The notes beneath the pieces were generated by a model. The model was not told the DNA's origin, did no database searches, and saw only the letters and a program-made list of their open reading frames with translations. Of a stretch of 64,000 nucleotides of DNA, positions 50,563-62,755 are shown piece by piece (the first letter of the stretch is position 1; every line of letters begins with the position of its first letter). This DNA is from Callaeas wilsoni (taxonomy: Eukaryota > Chordata > Aves > Passeriformes > Callaeidae), in NCBI GenBank assembly GCA_013398955.1, contig VWPU01017527.1, positions 32,725 through 96,724 on the forward strand. Direction: 5' to 3'. The position numbers and the translations under genes are program-made.

Positions 50563-51054
50563 TAACAAACAGAGTCCCCCGCTGTCACAGGGAAAAAGGA
50601 TATTGAAACCCCTTCCCCTGTCCTCTAAAGGAGGACTATGGATTTTAGAGTTCTTTCTGTAGGTAAAACCTGCAGTCCTGAGCTGGGCCGGGCCGGCCAG
50701 GCAGGGTCCGACGATCCCCCTTGGAGGGTCCCGCCGAGCTGGTCCGGAGATGGGAGCTGGTCTCGGATGAAAAGCAAGCCAAAAGCAGTCCAAAAAGGAA
50801 CAGAAGCTGCTGAGGCAGATCACAGTCCCTTCACCGCTGAAAGCCGAAGAGACTAGAGCGCAAAAGTCCTCTAACCAACAAATGTTGTCAGAATCGGGAG
50901 AGAAAAGAATGCAAAACATTCTAGTTACAAGGTCAAGCCAGCCACTTTGAAGAGTTCTCTCGTCTTCTCTCTCCCCCCTTTGCAATTTAAAGGTACACTA
51001 GAAATCAAGCAGGCGATGGGGAATACAGTATGGTCATAGAATCACCCCAAGACA

Positions 51055-51059
51055 CAGAA
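51055..51059. repeat. Right target-site duplication CAGAA
   Basis: This is identical to 50403-50407 and directly follows the CA end of the LTR. Confidence 0.75.
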
Positions 51060-54000
51060 GAACAGATCAGCACATAAAAACTGCAGCCCGGAAAAGGACC
51101 AAAATCACTTTCCTGATGCGCTGTCCCAGATGCTCCTCAGGTGAAAGCTGCAAGTACAGCCCTGCAGTCTAAATTCCACTATGCAACAACATAATCTTTT
51201 CTGATTACTACTAATTAGATTTCTTTACTCTTTTTTTTTCCCCCATACTTTTTTCATTCCACTTTAAAAACACATTCAGCATATTTAGCTTTTCTGAGTT
51301 TCTAAGTGGTTGCAAGGCATGGGCCTGTGTCCCACTGCAGCTTTTGCAGCCTTACAAACCCTTGTATGTTCAAACTCTTAAACATTATTATGCTTCTATT
51401 GCCACATTCCTTCTATCCAGCACATGCAGGTGCAGTACTGCTCATCCTCATCTGCTTCTGCAGAACCTCTGAAAAACATTAATAAAATACTAGTGGTACA
51501 AAAAAAATAAAAAAAAATAAAAAAAAAACCAAACGAAACCAAAACCAAAACCGACTGACTAATAATGTAGAAAATTTGCTTTTTAATCAAACACTATTTA
51601 TTTAGTGGGCAACTAAAGTATACAAGACACTATTAGCTGTGTAAAAAAAAAAGTTTATCTTAATATTTAATGTGTGTCCTCACCCCATTCTAATTTCCAA
51701 ATTACGAAGCTGAAGACTTCTGCTGCTGGTAATTAATTCTTTGCCTGTTATTAACTCAAACACTGATGCCCCATCCATTAGGTTACATAGGTGCAACTGC
51801 AGCGGCAGTTTGTCTGCATAAATAAATAAATTACATGTTTTGACATTACAGCGTATTTGGCCTTGATATCCACGGCAGAATGAAAGGCAGGAAAGAGCCC
51901 TGATCTCTCCCTGTCTGGAGAATACAAACAGATTGAGAAGTGCATCACCTGCACATGTTACTGCAGCAGCCTTCCCTTTGTTGTCAAACTCGACTGAGAT
52001 TCATTTCAAAATATCCAAGTCCAAACCTAATTTCTGGCAGGACCTACAGGATCAAATATGTCTCCTTGGCATTCATTTGCTGCCAGAAAGCCTCAAAAGG
52101 ACAATGAATGACAGCCAAACTGATTATCAGTTTCAGTGAGTGAAGGTCAGTAAGTGTAACATCTGCCTGGCTGGTGCTTGCCTACATATTCATGTGCAAC
52201 GTTCTGCTCATCCAGAGGTCACAAAAACTCACAGAATGAACAAGATCCCACTGGAGCCCTCTGCTTCCACAAACATACAGGCACATCATTTTCTACTCAT
52301 TCAGTGAGATTTTTTTTTCTTTAAAAATGACTGACTGAAGGAGTTACATACGTCAAATTTACTCTGGTTTGCTTTTTCTTTTTAGGTTGTTTTTTTTCCC
52401 CTTTATTTGAAAATGCGAAGCTAAAGAAGAGGAGGATGGCAAGCATGATATAGGAATATTCCTTCTATCTTTTATAACCCATGCTGATTCACTAAGACAA
52501 GAAAAATTACTATAATTTTTAAGTACCTTTCCTACAGGGAATAAAAGAAAAGCTACCTTAAATTTTAAGACTATCATGAGACAAACTAATGCAGCTCTGT
52601 CACAGGTTAATGATGAATATACCTATCCCTTGTTTATAAAAAACTAAGCTTAAAAATGACAGTTGCAAAGTCATAAAATTGAATAAGTAATTTCTACCAA
52701 AAAAAATCTCAAATGCTGAAGTGCATTGATTCCTCTGCCATGTTCTAAGAGAATTTCCTAGTTCCACTATAAAGGACTTTAAAAAATCATATTGCAAAAG
52801 CATATTGGAATTGTTCCATTTCAGTGACTCCACACCTAAATTTCACAATTTGAAAAGACAATTTTGAATCCAGAGAGATCAAACACAAACAGGCTTCAAA
52901 ACACACTTTGCAAAAGTCAGACTCTTTGGTCTGGAAAATTGGAAATGTGACACAGTAGGCATGAAATAATTTATAATGAAAAGAAACATGAACAAAACCA
53001 GGTCTTTCTTCTGCTGACACCCATTGTGGTTTTGATTATTTTGGTTTCAGAAAGTTTTCTTAATTTGGGACAATATTCCTGAAGTTCTATTCTTATCATA
53101 TTGTTATCCAATATTAATATTACTATATATTAATATCATATTAACATTAATAATATTCCTAAAAATTAATCTCCTGAAAGGATATTCCTTCCTAATATCC
53201 CTTTTATTAAAGATACAGATTCAGTGCATTCGATGCACCTCAAGGAAATTTGTTTTCATGATACAAGAGCCCAGATGATGATTTCCAGAAGAAAATCAGG
53301 CGGTGGAGCCCAAGTGTCTGAGTAAGAGCTGCTCTGTCCAAGATACATTTTCCACCACAGTCCTGGGAAGTGGCTGTGCCTTTGCACAACCTCCTCAGCA
53401 CCGGCAGGCAGCCCTCCAACGCCGTGAAAGATGAACCCTGTTAAAAACAGGGAAAGCGCCAGAGTTCTTATTACAGGTAGTTTTTCTAATAGTCTCTTTC
53501 TCGAGTTATATTACCACACATTCTCATTTCATTTCATGCTTTCCCAGTATACATCAAAATTTGAGAAAATTTTGTACATCATCACAAGGCATGAAATGCT
53601 TTAGGCTCTTGAAGAAGACAGCATCATACGTTAATTAAACCTGAGTCTTTAACAGCTAGAAATTTCTCATACTCAAATTTGACATAGTGAAATAACAGGA
53701 GTACACCTAGGTGCAATTAGAGTATTACAAAAACAGACTGTGAAAGACATCAGCAAAAGAAGACAGGAGTAGTTGTGTAAGGTAATTCCAGCAGATAGGC
53801 TACAGAAATCAGTTTCATAGACATGGGTGTCACTTAACTCAAGCTTTGCCTGAGGCGACAACAAAAAATGTTGAAATCCCTTTCTCAGTCCAATTTTATA
53901 TTCTTGCAAGAAGTTGATGTTTTCTATTTCTGTGTTATATTAGCTAAACACAACAGAAGCAAGAGACATCAAGGTGAGACACAGAGATAAGGTCGCAGCT

Positions 54001-54139
54001 CCATTTGCTGTAGACAGAGCACAAAAACAGCAAGAAATATTCTTTCCGTGCAGTCAGTGTGCAAAAGACAGTATCTTTCCTTATTTGCTTAATGTAGTTT
54101 CACATATACACCATACAGCTTCTGAGTGCTCTGACTGAG
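51060..54139. other. Unique AT-rich non-coding DNA
   Basis: No gene or named repeat is recognised. An A-rich tract with AAAACC units lies at 51499-51552. A strongly AT-rich patch with repeated ATATTAATAT palindromes lies at about 53105-53155. Confidence 0.65.
51499..51552. repeat. A-rich tract with AAAACC units
   Basis: Runs of A broken by T are followed by several aaacc/aaaacc units. It is low-complexity sequence. Confidence 0.8.
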
Positions 54140-54560
54140 AATTAAATCAGGAAGTTTATTCATTAAACAGCTGTAGCTTTCCACCCACAAGGCCCTTAAT
54201 GCAATATGCAAAGTTTCATGAAAATTTTAATTCCAAGAGAAGATATTTTGGTTTTCATTTACAGTAAATTACATGAATGGCCTGTTTCTTTAATATTTAT
54301 CCTTCAAGTAAATTAATGAACAGCTTTAATTAATTAGTAAATACTAAATATTTGTTATTAATGATCATTCCCTTGTCATTGTCCTGGATTATATCAACAG
54401 TTTATTAAAGCAGGAAATAACAAGCCATGATTAATAGTCATGTTTATTATAGTAAATTCTAATTAGTCTATAGATAGTGTGCTCCATGTTGTAACTGCTT
54501 ACATAAACATAGCATAAGAGAAAGATGTATAATATAAATAAATTGAGAAATACAATTGCA
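54140..54560. other. Possible conserved enhancer (homeodomain-type motifs)
   Basis: This AT-rich stretch has balanced, non-simple sequence with several TAAT-core motifs, including TTTAATTAATTAG at 54325-54337 and further ATTA cores near 54420-54470. Such composition is typical of conserved non-coding enhancers near developmental genes, but AT-rich neutral DNA contains these motifs too. The call is an inference awaiting cross-species comparison. Confidence 0.2.
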
Positions 54561-56139
54561 GGAGTCATCATGGCTCCATAATATTTCAGGAATGCTCTAT
54601 TTAGCAAGGACTACCCAGCTGGAACAACAACAAAAGAAGAAAGAGTGACTACATCAGGGGAAAAGAGAGGCAGAAACAGAGAAAAATGTTCTCAAGTAGA
54701 GTGAGGAACAGTTGGGTGAAGGACAGGAAGGAGAAACAGCTGTAAGGAGCAGGAGAATTTTACACAACAGAAGCGCCCTACACCTGGTGATTGCTGATGC
54801 CTACACCCCTAAAGGTGATTAACTACTCTTCCATCTGAGGAATTCTGCTTGTTCCTATGCCAAATATTGTGGGTCTTGGGGGCTCGAAGGGAGTGTTCAT
54901 AAAAAGTCCACAGGATTTTTAAGCATGGCCCATTTTGTTACTCGTTTGTCAGATAGGAAAAGTTGGCTTGATTCCCCTTGACCCACATTGTTGAGTCCTA
55001 AAGCATATTCCAGCCTAGATTGAGAGCTGACCTGCAAGAGCTCAAAAGAGGCTTCAGCTTAATCACAGGCACAGATAGCATAGCTAGGCAGAGAGGTGGC
55101 TGAACAGTTCTTACTGAAAATTTATTACACAGAAAATGGTTTCTCTGCCAATTTTTACAGTGAAAAATATGGTTTTCTACACGCCTCTAAAAAGATAATA
55201 ATTTTATATCAGTGATAATCCATTGGAAAAAAGGCATTTTATCTCTTTTCATATAAATCTCCATTTTTCAATATTGCTGAAAAAGTGTAACTTCTGAGTA
55301 ACATGAGTAAAGGCGTGGAAGATGTGTTCTTGAGCAATGGTCCATTGAAAAATGAAAAAGTAGATGAGTTCACCACTGTGTTAAATAAGAAAGCCCTCTC
55401 CTTCTGCCTGAGAGAAATTGAGGAGTCACAGTCATTTGCCAGCTTTCAAAAAACAGTTATCTTCCATTATTTGAAATTAGATTATTAAGCATTTCTTTCC
55501 AGAACCATAACTTCAGGGACCAGACTCTCTACTCCAGCTTTAAGCCTTTGTGAAAGAGCTACTTTTACTTTAACAGAGGCAAACTAAAAATATTTGTTTG
55601 GTCACACATTTCTAGGGCTGGAAACTTTATTTCAAAATCCTTTCTAAAAATACCAAAAATAATATACTTCTTTTTATGCTCCAGCCATTACTTTTTATCA
55701 CTGAAATGCTTTGGGAATGTAGCCTCTTGTCTGGTGTCGGCAGCCAGGGAGGAAATCATTTTGGTTTCTCCCAAGACGTTTGGGTCAAGTGTGCCTGTCC
55801 ATGTCTGCCAAGCAAAACTCCAGATCTTATTTGAGCACAGTTTTTATTCTAAAACTCAAGACTTTTGCCCAGCTGCTTAACCTTAAATATTTCCCAGGAG
55901 TTGGGGAGATTACTGGCAGCAGATGCTTACCTGCTAACTCATGACCAGCATAAGAAGGAAACCATGGATCAGATAAAGATATGCTGTGTATGTTTAGGAA
56001 AGAGGTTTGGATTTCAGTAAGTAACATTTGCAGACCTATAATTTCCCTCTTGAATTAATGTGCAGCAAAAAATACACTTTAACTTTCAGGTAAAAAATAT
56101 ATGAGGAAAAATGACTCTAAGCTAAGCATTCTGTTAAAT
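54561..56139. other. Unique AT-rich non-coding DNA
   Basis: No gene or named repeat is recognised. A 61-codon ATG-started frame at 55303-55488 (plus) looks protein-like but matches no family that I know. Confidence 0.6.
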
Positions 56140-56660
56140 CTAAAAGTCTTTAGTTGAGTCATTTATATGCAGTGCATTAGGTCAAACAATTTTTTTATGG
56201 TTAATTACAACTTTTGAAGGAAACTGTAAGGCCTTCATATTGTGTGTCTGCTAATAATTACCAGTAATGTGATTAAATTCATGTTTAATGCTTATCTAAA
56301 TTAGCTCATTAGCTTTATGGATGTTTGAAAACCTCCAAAGACTGAAAAATATTCAGTTTTCATTATAGTGCAGATACGGATCTCGCAGACTGTGGCTACC
56401 ATATTCATTACTCTCTGTATACATAGTACTGTATGGAATATCACTTGTTTCAAACCAATTATTATGCAAATCCCAAGACCTTGCTTGACACTCCCTGGTG
56501 ACAATGAAACCTTGTTTGGCTTAAATAATCATTTGGGAGCCATTTGTACTATGAATGAATATTACAGATTTTGTATAGCAAGGAACTATATTTTCTTTCA
56601 TCAGAGAGTAACAGGAAATAGCAAACATCAATCTGAAGAAAAATTTCAGTTTCCCTGCAA
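56140..56660. other. Possible conserved enhancer (octamer and TAAT motifs)
   Basis: The stretch contains the POU octamer ATGCAAAT at 56464-56471 and several TAAT/ATTA cores around 56250-56320, in complex AT-rich sequence free of recognisable repeats. This fits a conserved regulatory element, but no comparison could be made, so confidence is low. Confidence 0.2.
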
Positions 56661-58566
56661 ATAAATTCTGGTGCCTCAATGCCTTTTTCTGGAGTATATA
56701 TTGGTAGATGAAAATAACAGACTGCTCTAAGTTAGTCTTGTTCATGCTTCCTATTTTTCCTTATTCTGAGAAACTTCTTATCATGGACTGATTTTGGTGG
56801 CACTGATTTACCTCGACTTGGTTACATTCCCTATCCCTAAAAAGAATATAAGGAAACAGTAAGAGAGAAATATTTTCTGAATTTATAGTTATAAAAAAAG
56901 TAACTAGTTCATAAAGCACATTACATCTTATGAAACCATAGAAGATACATAGTTACAAAACAACATTATTAAACTCTTTTTATAAGGATGTGCAATTAAA
57001 TACCTATATAACTAAAATTACTAATGATATCCAAAATGCATTAATTTTACTTTGTTTCTTTTATTGTAACAATTTGGGTTTTATTCTGCCTGACTTTTTG
57101 AAGTTGATCTGAATTTTTTTCTCAATTGACATGTGGCCACAGTCTGATCTGCATATGAAACCAAATCTTTAGACCACAAACTCTTTAGAGTTTCTTTATA
57201 GTAGTTGATTAAAGCATAAATTTAGGGCCATACACTATTTTTTAACATAATCCTTTTTAAAAAAATAAATTTAGTATCATGCACATTGTAACTCGATTTT
57301 TTTAGAATATACTGAGTACTGTCTTACCAAAAAAAAAAAAAAAAAAAAGGCAGCAACTTCATGGCATTCATTAAAGCTACAAATTAAGATATAATTAAGT
57401 AGATTCCTGCTGGCAAAGCACCATGACAAATTGATAGAGGAGAGCTTTCTCCTCTAACTTCTCCATAGTCAGAAGAACATTAGGTGTATTAATAGTGCTA
57501 CATGAAAATATCTAGCTGTGTAAAACTGTCATCATTCAGAACTGCTGACACAGGTGTTTCTTATTAGATAAGCCTCTAAACTTTTATTTGTTCATTCTCC
57601 CCTCCAGCCAGTTCTACTTAAATGAGCAAATTGAGTAACCAGTTCTGAAACCCTTACTGAAGTAAAAAGAACTGCTAAATCTCTTCCCCTTTATTATGAC
57701 TGATTTCCACATTTCAGTATATTTTCTTCAGAATAGATGCTGTAGGTTGCATTTATTTAATCGCTTGAATAATTTCAGAGCCAAAATACAAACCAAAAAA
57801 ACCCTGTAGTGATGCAGAGCAGACTCTGTTGTCTAATAACCGTTGTCCTTCCAGCCATTATAATTGAAATGTGATGCACATAACCATGGGAAAACAAAAA
57901 TAAATCAATCAAAAGTACTCCTCTAGCTGATGAAGGCAATTTGTCTTCAACATCTTTAAACTTCAAATCCAGGACCATATTCCCTCTATGACAATCCCCT
58001 TTCCCAAGTGAACATTAAACCCAAGGCTTCCTATTCTTGCTGTGTGGGTCACCAGCACCTGTAATTGAGGATGTCTCACCTTTAGCAACCAGGAGCAGCT
58101 TCTTAATCTTCTTTAAAACACTTCCATTTAGAGGCAATGATTATTTCAAGAATTAGTGAAATTCGCATCAGTGTCTTCTTGTCCTTCCCTGCAATATGGA
58201 ATTTTATAAAATGTAAAATCTGAAATCTTGTGATGCTTCCCTGGCATGGATAACTTCTATCTCTAGTAAAATATTCTCAAGCAGTAGAGCATTCATGGGA
58301 CCCAAACCTCTCCCCAAGGACAAGAGTCCATCTATTTTGTTTCCAGGTTCAATTTTCACTGCAAGTGGCTTGGTTTTTGCTATTCATACAATGTAATCAT
58401 TTATAAATTAGAAATAGTGTATATATGTTTTCCTTCAAATAAATTATTCCAAGCCATTCCATTTGTATGGTTATGCAGCCGGGAAAACACATAAATAAAA
58501 ATAATGTATTCTACACGGGATGTAAAGCATATTGCTCTCACTCAAGCCTGCATTTCTGTTTGGATG
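56661..58566. other. Unique AT-rich non-coding DNA
   Basis: I see nothing beyond short open frames and a 20-A run at 57329-57348. Confidence 0.65.
57329..57348. repeat. Poly-A run (20 A)
   Basis: An uninterrupted run of 20 A residues. No retroposed gene or element is recognisable immediately upstream. Confidence 0.9.
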
Positions 58567-58856
58567 GAATCACAGAGTGGTTTGGGTTGGAAGGGACCTT
58601 TAAAGGTCATCTCATCCAACGCCCTGCAATGAGCAGGGACATTTCCTCAGAGCCATGTCCAACCTGACCCCGAATTTTTCCAGGAACAGGGAGTCCACCA
58701 CCTCCTTGGGCAACCTGTGCCCAAGTTTCCTCACCCTCATTGTAAAAAATTTCTTCCTTATATCTCATCTAAATCAACCCTCTATTAGTCTGAAAACATC
58801 ACAACTTATCCTACTGCAACAGGCCCTGCTAAAATGTCTCTTACCATCTTTCTTAT
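58567..58856 (-). mobile_element. CR1 LINE 3'-end fragment, minus strand
   Basis: The plus strand reads atcacagagtggtttgggt, tggaagggacct, then a gagcagggac block and a gggcaacctgtgcc block, continuing through taaaaaatttcttcctta. This is the reverse complement of the 3' part of avian CR1, so the element lies on the minus strand with its 3' end at about 58567. It is 5'-truncated, fading out near 58856. Preservation is moderately good compared with the copy at 16430, suggesting a younger insertion. No target-site duplication is expected or seen. Confidence 0.92.
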
Positions 58857-61800
58857 TAACTGTTTCATTAAACATTTATAGAGCACCACATTTTGTAAGT
58901 TGAAGAATAATTTCTGCCACAAGACACCTAATTTTTCATTAACCTACTATAGCATTTTTCAGAAAAAAAATGTTTGGTTTCCTCTTCTCTGAAGCACATA
59001 TATCATGGTGACTGGGAAAATTCCTTGGTCTTTGTGAGGGGACGAATAATATATTTCCCAATACACTACATATATTGGGAAATCTACTTGGATTGAGCAT
59101 AGCATACAAAGATGCTCAATATATGTTGTGAAACACCAGGAAAGTACATGGAGGCACAAGTTCAATATAATAATACAGAAAACCAAAGTCTTTCAACTCA
59201 TTTCACAAAGCTGACATCAAAAAAATTGCGTATCTCTTTATTTTAAAGCTCTACCCCAAGAACAATACTAATGAAACATTAATAGTTTTAATAAATCTTT
59301 AGATTTTTCTGAGAAATGTGAATCTTAATTTCCTGTCCTCTCTGAGAACAACACACCGTTTGAAAAATTATTTTCTGGATAGATTACAATTTCACTATCC
59401 AAAAACCTCAATAGCGTGCTTTTAAAGAGAAATATTTCTTCTTGAAAGGTCTTAATAGCATTTTCTGAAAATTATTCATTGTATACACAGTAATATAAGA
59501 TTGAATAGTCTGACTTATTTCCTTATTTATAAAACACTACACTTCTATTGCCAAAACAGGATTGTAAGGGGATATGTTCTCAGGGCTGACTCCTCTAGTT
59601 AGTTTGCAATTCCATCAGCATTCATGATAGGCCCATCTGTACTGAACTGCCAGAGAACACATCAAAGAGCATTTCCTGCTGTTACCAGCAAGAATATTTA
59701 TCTTATCACTGTACCAGAGCCTCGAGTTTACCTACTGAATGGAGTGTCCTGTTCTCACCTCTGAAGCTTGGTCACCTACTATACACCTTCACTACAAAAT
59801 GAGGCCTCAGGATCACATTTCAGTAACAAATATGCAGTAAATATAGAAAAAAAAATTGTTTTCTAACCATGTACAGTAGGTACATATATTTTAACAGCAG
59901 AGAAAGGTTTAAGTTATTTTTAACTATGTCTGAAAGTAAACATTTTTCATTTACAATTAGGTTTTTCTTAAATCTGTCCGAATACTAATATGTTGAGCAA
60001 CAAGTAGCTTCTTATTTTTTTTTCAGGAGACAATTATATTTCTACACAAATAAGCAGATCTGAGGAGGAAACATGATTTTTTTATCAAAAATCACAGGCA
60101 AGTAAATGCTAAGAAAAGGGTAGAATTATATATGGGAGAATATATAGAACATATAAATACATACAAGCCCCTTAATATTGGATCATTATACAGGTGTAAT
60201 ATAGATGTTTTTCTAAACATCATATGAAAACTAGGGAAAACACTTATACCTTTAAATAAAAAGAGTTTCGGTACAGCTCACAAAATCATTAAGAAAAATA
60301 TTTGCTGTGTTAACTGCTTTCACTTCTGCAAATCTGATTGTAGGAGGAAACAAGTGAACTCAGAAATGTCATACTCTATCTGAATAGCTGGTGGCTATTT
60401 GGCCCTGAGCTGGTGTGCATTAACAGATCCCAAAGATGTGCAGCTATTCTTTTGTAATTCAAAATGCCTGCATAACACTATCACTCTCTAAGAAATACAA
60501 TCTGTTATAATAAAATATCATTCAACAATGACTTTCATAGTTTAAAAGTGTTGATTAATGAGCCCTTTGTCTAAAAAAAATAAAATCAAATTGTGATAGT
60601 TACTAATTTACAGAAAATATAAGAGACTGTACATGAGTACATCATTTAGCCCTTCTTTAGCAGTAACAAGAATCATTGTTTTTATTTATTCATCACCAAA
60701 GTAGGGCAGGTACCAGCAATTCTGATATCTCAGTACAATTCACTCGTGTATTTGTCTGAATAACATCTGCACAACAAGCATATCAATAATAGATGGGCCA
60801 AGCAAAAAATAATCCAGTCTGCTATGGTAACTTTAGAAGCAATCATTCCACCTGCTTTGATTCTTAGGATCTCACTATTTTGCCATTGTATGCACAGGTT
60901 TTCTTTTTGATTTTCAAAATAAGTCATGGGATCTTCAGCTAGGAAAGAGCACCTGCTGGATTGCGTTGTACACTTGAGACTGTTCACAATATATGCGTGG
61001 ATAAAAGACTACAGGCAAGCTCTGTCTAGCTGTGGATCTGAAGCACAAACACAAGTATTTTCTTTTGCATCTGTAGAAGAGAAAGTACCACAAATCCTAC
61101 GGTGCGCTTCATGTGTCATCCTGCCACAGAGAGACAGCCTGCTGGGATTAATTGGAAATGCATAGGAAAGCTGCCTCAGCCTCCTAACACTGCTGAGCCT
61201 GTCCTCCTAATGCCAGCAAATATGGAGCTGCTACTGGCAATCCTCCACATTTAGCAAAAAGGGGAAAAAAAAAATAATTCTCTGAATGGTGACACACCTT
61301 GATATGAAACAGCATAGCAGAAACCAACCATACACTTACATCAGTTGCTTCAAAACTTCTCAAGCTGTTACTTTCTTCACAAGCAATATCACTTTACCTA
61401 GCAGAAATACCATAAATGGGATAAAAAAGAATCAATATTATGTTTATTAGGGATTTTCTTAAATTATCTGCATCTCCAAGGCATTTGAGAAATTAATATC
61501 CTAATGCAAGGGATACAGCCTCATTTGGAAAAGATAAATTTTGCAAAATGTCCCACAGCCCTTTGGGTGATAAAGAGGAAAAAGTGGCTGTTGTAAACAA
61601 ATAAAAAGGGGATTTGGATGGAAGCTATCAGAAGAAAAATAGGATTAGTAGCTGGTTTGAAAAAATGGAAGCTAAGTCAGAAAAATCCATGGTCTTGTAA
61701 ATACAGGAAATTTGGGGGGGGGTAAATAGTAGTCATTGAGAAAGCACAATATTAGGTTTATTTGAAACCTGAAATTTGAAACAATAATTAAACATGGCCA

Positions 61801-62399
61801 TTGGGCAGCAAAGGAAGGGAAGTAAAAAGTGCTATCAAGACAAGGAGAGTGCAAAAATCTTGAACAGAAACTGAGATGAAGAACCTGAAAGGAATGTGTA
61901 CAAACTGAAGAGCACAAAAAAGGTACCTTCTGATTTGTTCCTTGTGAACATGGAGCTGCAGATGCAAAGTTACATAAAAGGGAAGAGGAGTATAAAAGTT
62001 ATGAACTTACTGATTATCTATGCAATACATACTGGCTTTATTACAGGATTTGAGATGTGCAGCCACCAGAACATCCACTTAAAATGCTTCAAAGTGATGC
62101 TTACTGTAGCATTTGCCTAAAGCTATCAGCAAATATTTATGAAATGCACCAGCTGAGTAAGTCCAGTAATAGTTTGTACACAAAAAGGGTAAGCTGCTCC
62201 TCTTCCTAGTTCCCCTGTTAGGTCTGGTAGAAAACATCCATAAAATGGCTTTAGCATGTTCCAGCCCATGCAGGTGACCTGTGAAATGTCATTTCTTGGC
62301 TTTCATTTGCTTTTTTTAATAGACTCATGAAATTCAACCCCCTCCATAAAACTTAGGTTTTGCTGTTTGTTTCGTTTTTTTTTTTTTTAAAAGGAGAAG
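58857..62399. other. Unique AT-rich non-coding DNA
   Basis: No gene is recognised. It holds a cluster of inverted repeats at 59053-59126, a nine-G run at 61714-61722 and a 14-T run at 62375-62388. Confidence 0.65.
59053..59126. repeat. Interlocking inverted repeats
   Basis: ATTTCCCAATA (59053-59063) pairs with TATTGGGAAAT (59073-59083). ATTGAGCAT (59092-59100) pairs with ATGCTCAAT (59112-59120). ACATATATTG (59068-59077) pairs with CAATATATGT (59117-59126). The third pair overlaps arms of the first two, so the structure could switch between two small hairpins and one longer stem. Confidence 0.85.
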
Positions 62400-62755
62400 T
62401 GTTGTGGTTTGACCCCAGCCAGCAACCCATCACCAACCCAGCTACTTGCTCACTCCCTGCATGTTGGGATGGGGGAAAGACTTGGAAGAATAAATATGAG
62501 AACATTGGGCTGAGATAAAGACAGTTTAACAAGTCAAACAAAAGCCAGGCACGCAAGCAAAGCAAAACAAGGAATTCATTCACCACTTCCCATGGGCAGG
62601 CAGGTGTTTAGTCATCCACAGGAAAGCAGGGCTCCATCACACTTAACTGTGACTTGGGAGTACAAATAACATCACCCCCAGCATCTTTCCCTTCCTCCTT
62701 CTTCCCCCTGCTTTATATACTGAGCATGATGCCATAGGGTGTGGAATATTCCTTT
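62400..62755 (+). mobile_element. 3'-truncated LTR, same family as 19627-20206
   Basis: The element begins TGTTGTGG at 62400 and follows the copy at 19627 through the ataaagacag, aaagcaaaacaaggaattc, caggaaagcagggctcc and ctgagcatgatg regions. The TATA-like tatata (62714-62719) is better preserved here. Similarity stops near 62755, so the R/U5 end and the AATAAA of the family are missing. The truncation could be a deletion or an internal rearrangement. No coding region adjoins. Confidence 0.85.
62714..62719 (+). promoter_or_regulatory. LTR TATA-like box
   Basis: The string tatata within ctttatatactgagcatg lies at the position of the core promoter of this LTR family. With the downstream part of the LTR deleted it is unlikely to drive a normal proviral transcript. 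Confidence 0.5.

Larger units (their letters stand above)
50408..51054 (-). mobile_element. Complete solo LTR with 5-bp target-site duplication
   Basis: The 647-bp element starts TGTGCCGG (50408) and ends CCAAGACA (51054), so on the minus strand it reads TGTCTTGG ... CCGGCACA with the TG...CA ends of an LTR. It is bounded by exact copies of CAGAA (50403-50407 and 51055-51059), a 5-bp target-site duplication. On the minus strand a polyadenylation signal AATAAA lies at 50562-50557. About 20 bases beyond it is an 8-bp perfect inverted repeat, and a GA-rich run (CT at 50457-50473 on the plus strand) precedes the end. It contains more G+C and CpG than its surroundings. No primer-binding site or coding region adjoins, so it is a solo LTR. 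The 5-bp duplication would fit ERVL- or ERV1-like integrases; I do not name the family. Confidence 0.85.

Noticed and set aside
55303..55488. 61-codon ATG-started frame with protein-like composition
   Set aside because: Too short to stand out from chance in 64 kb and no similarity is recognised.
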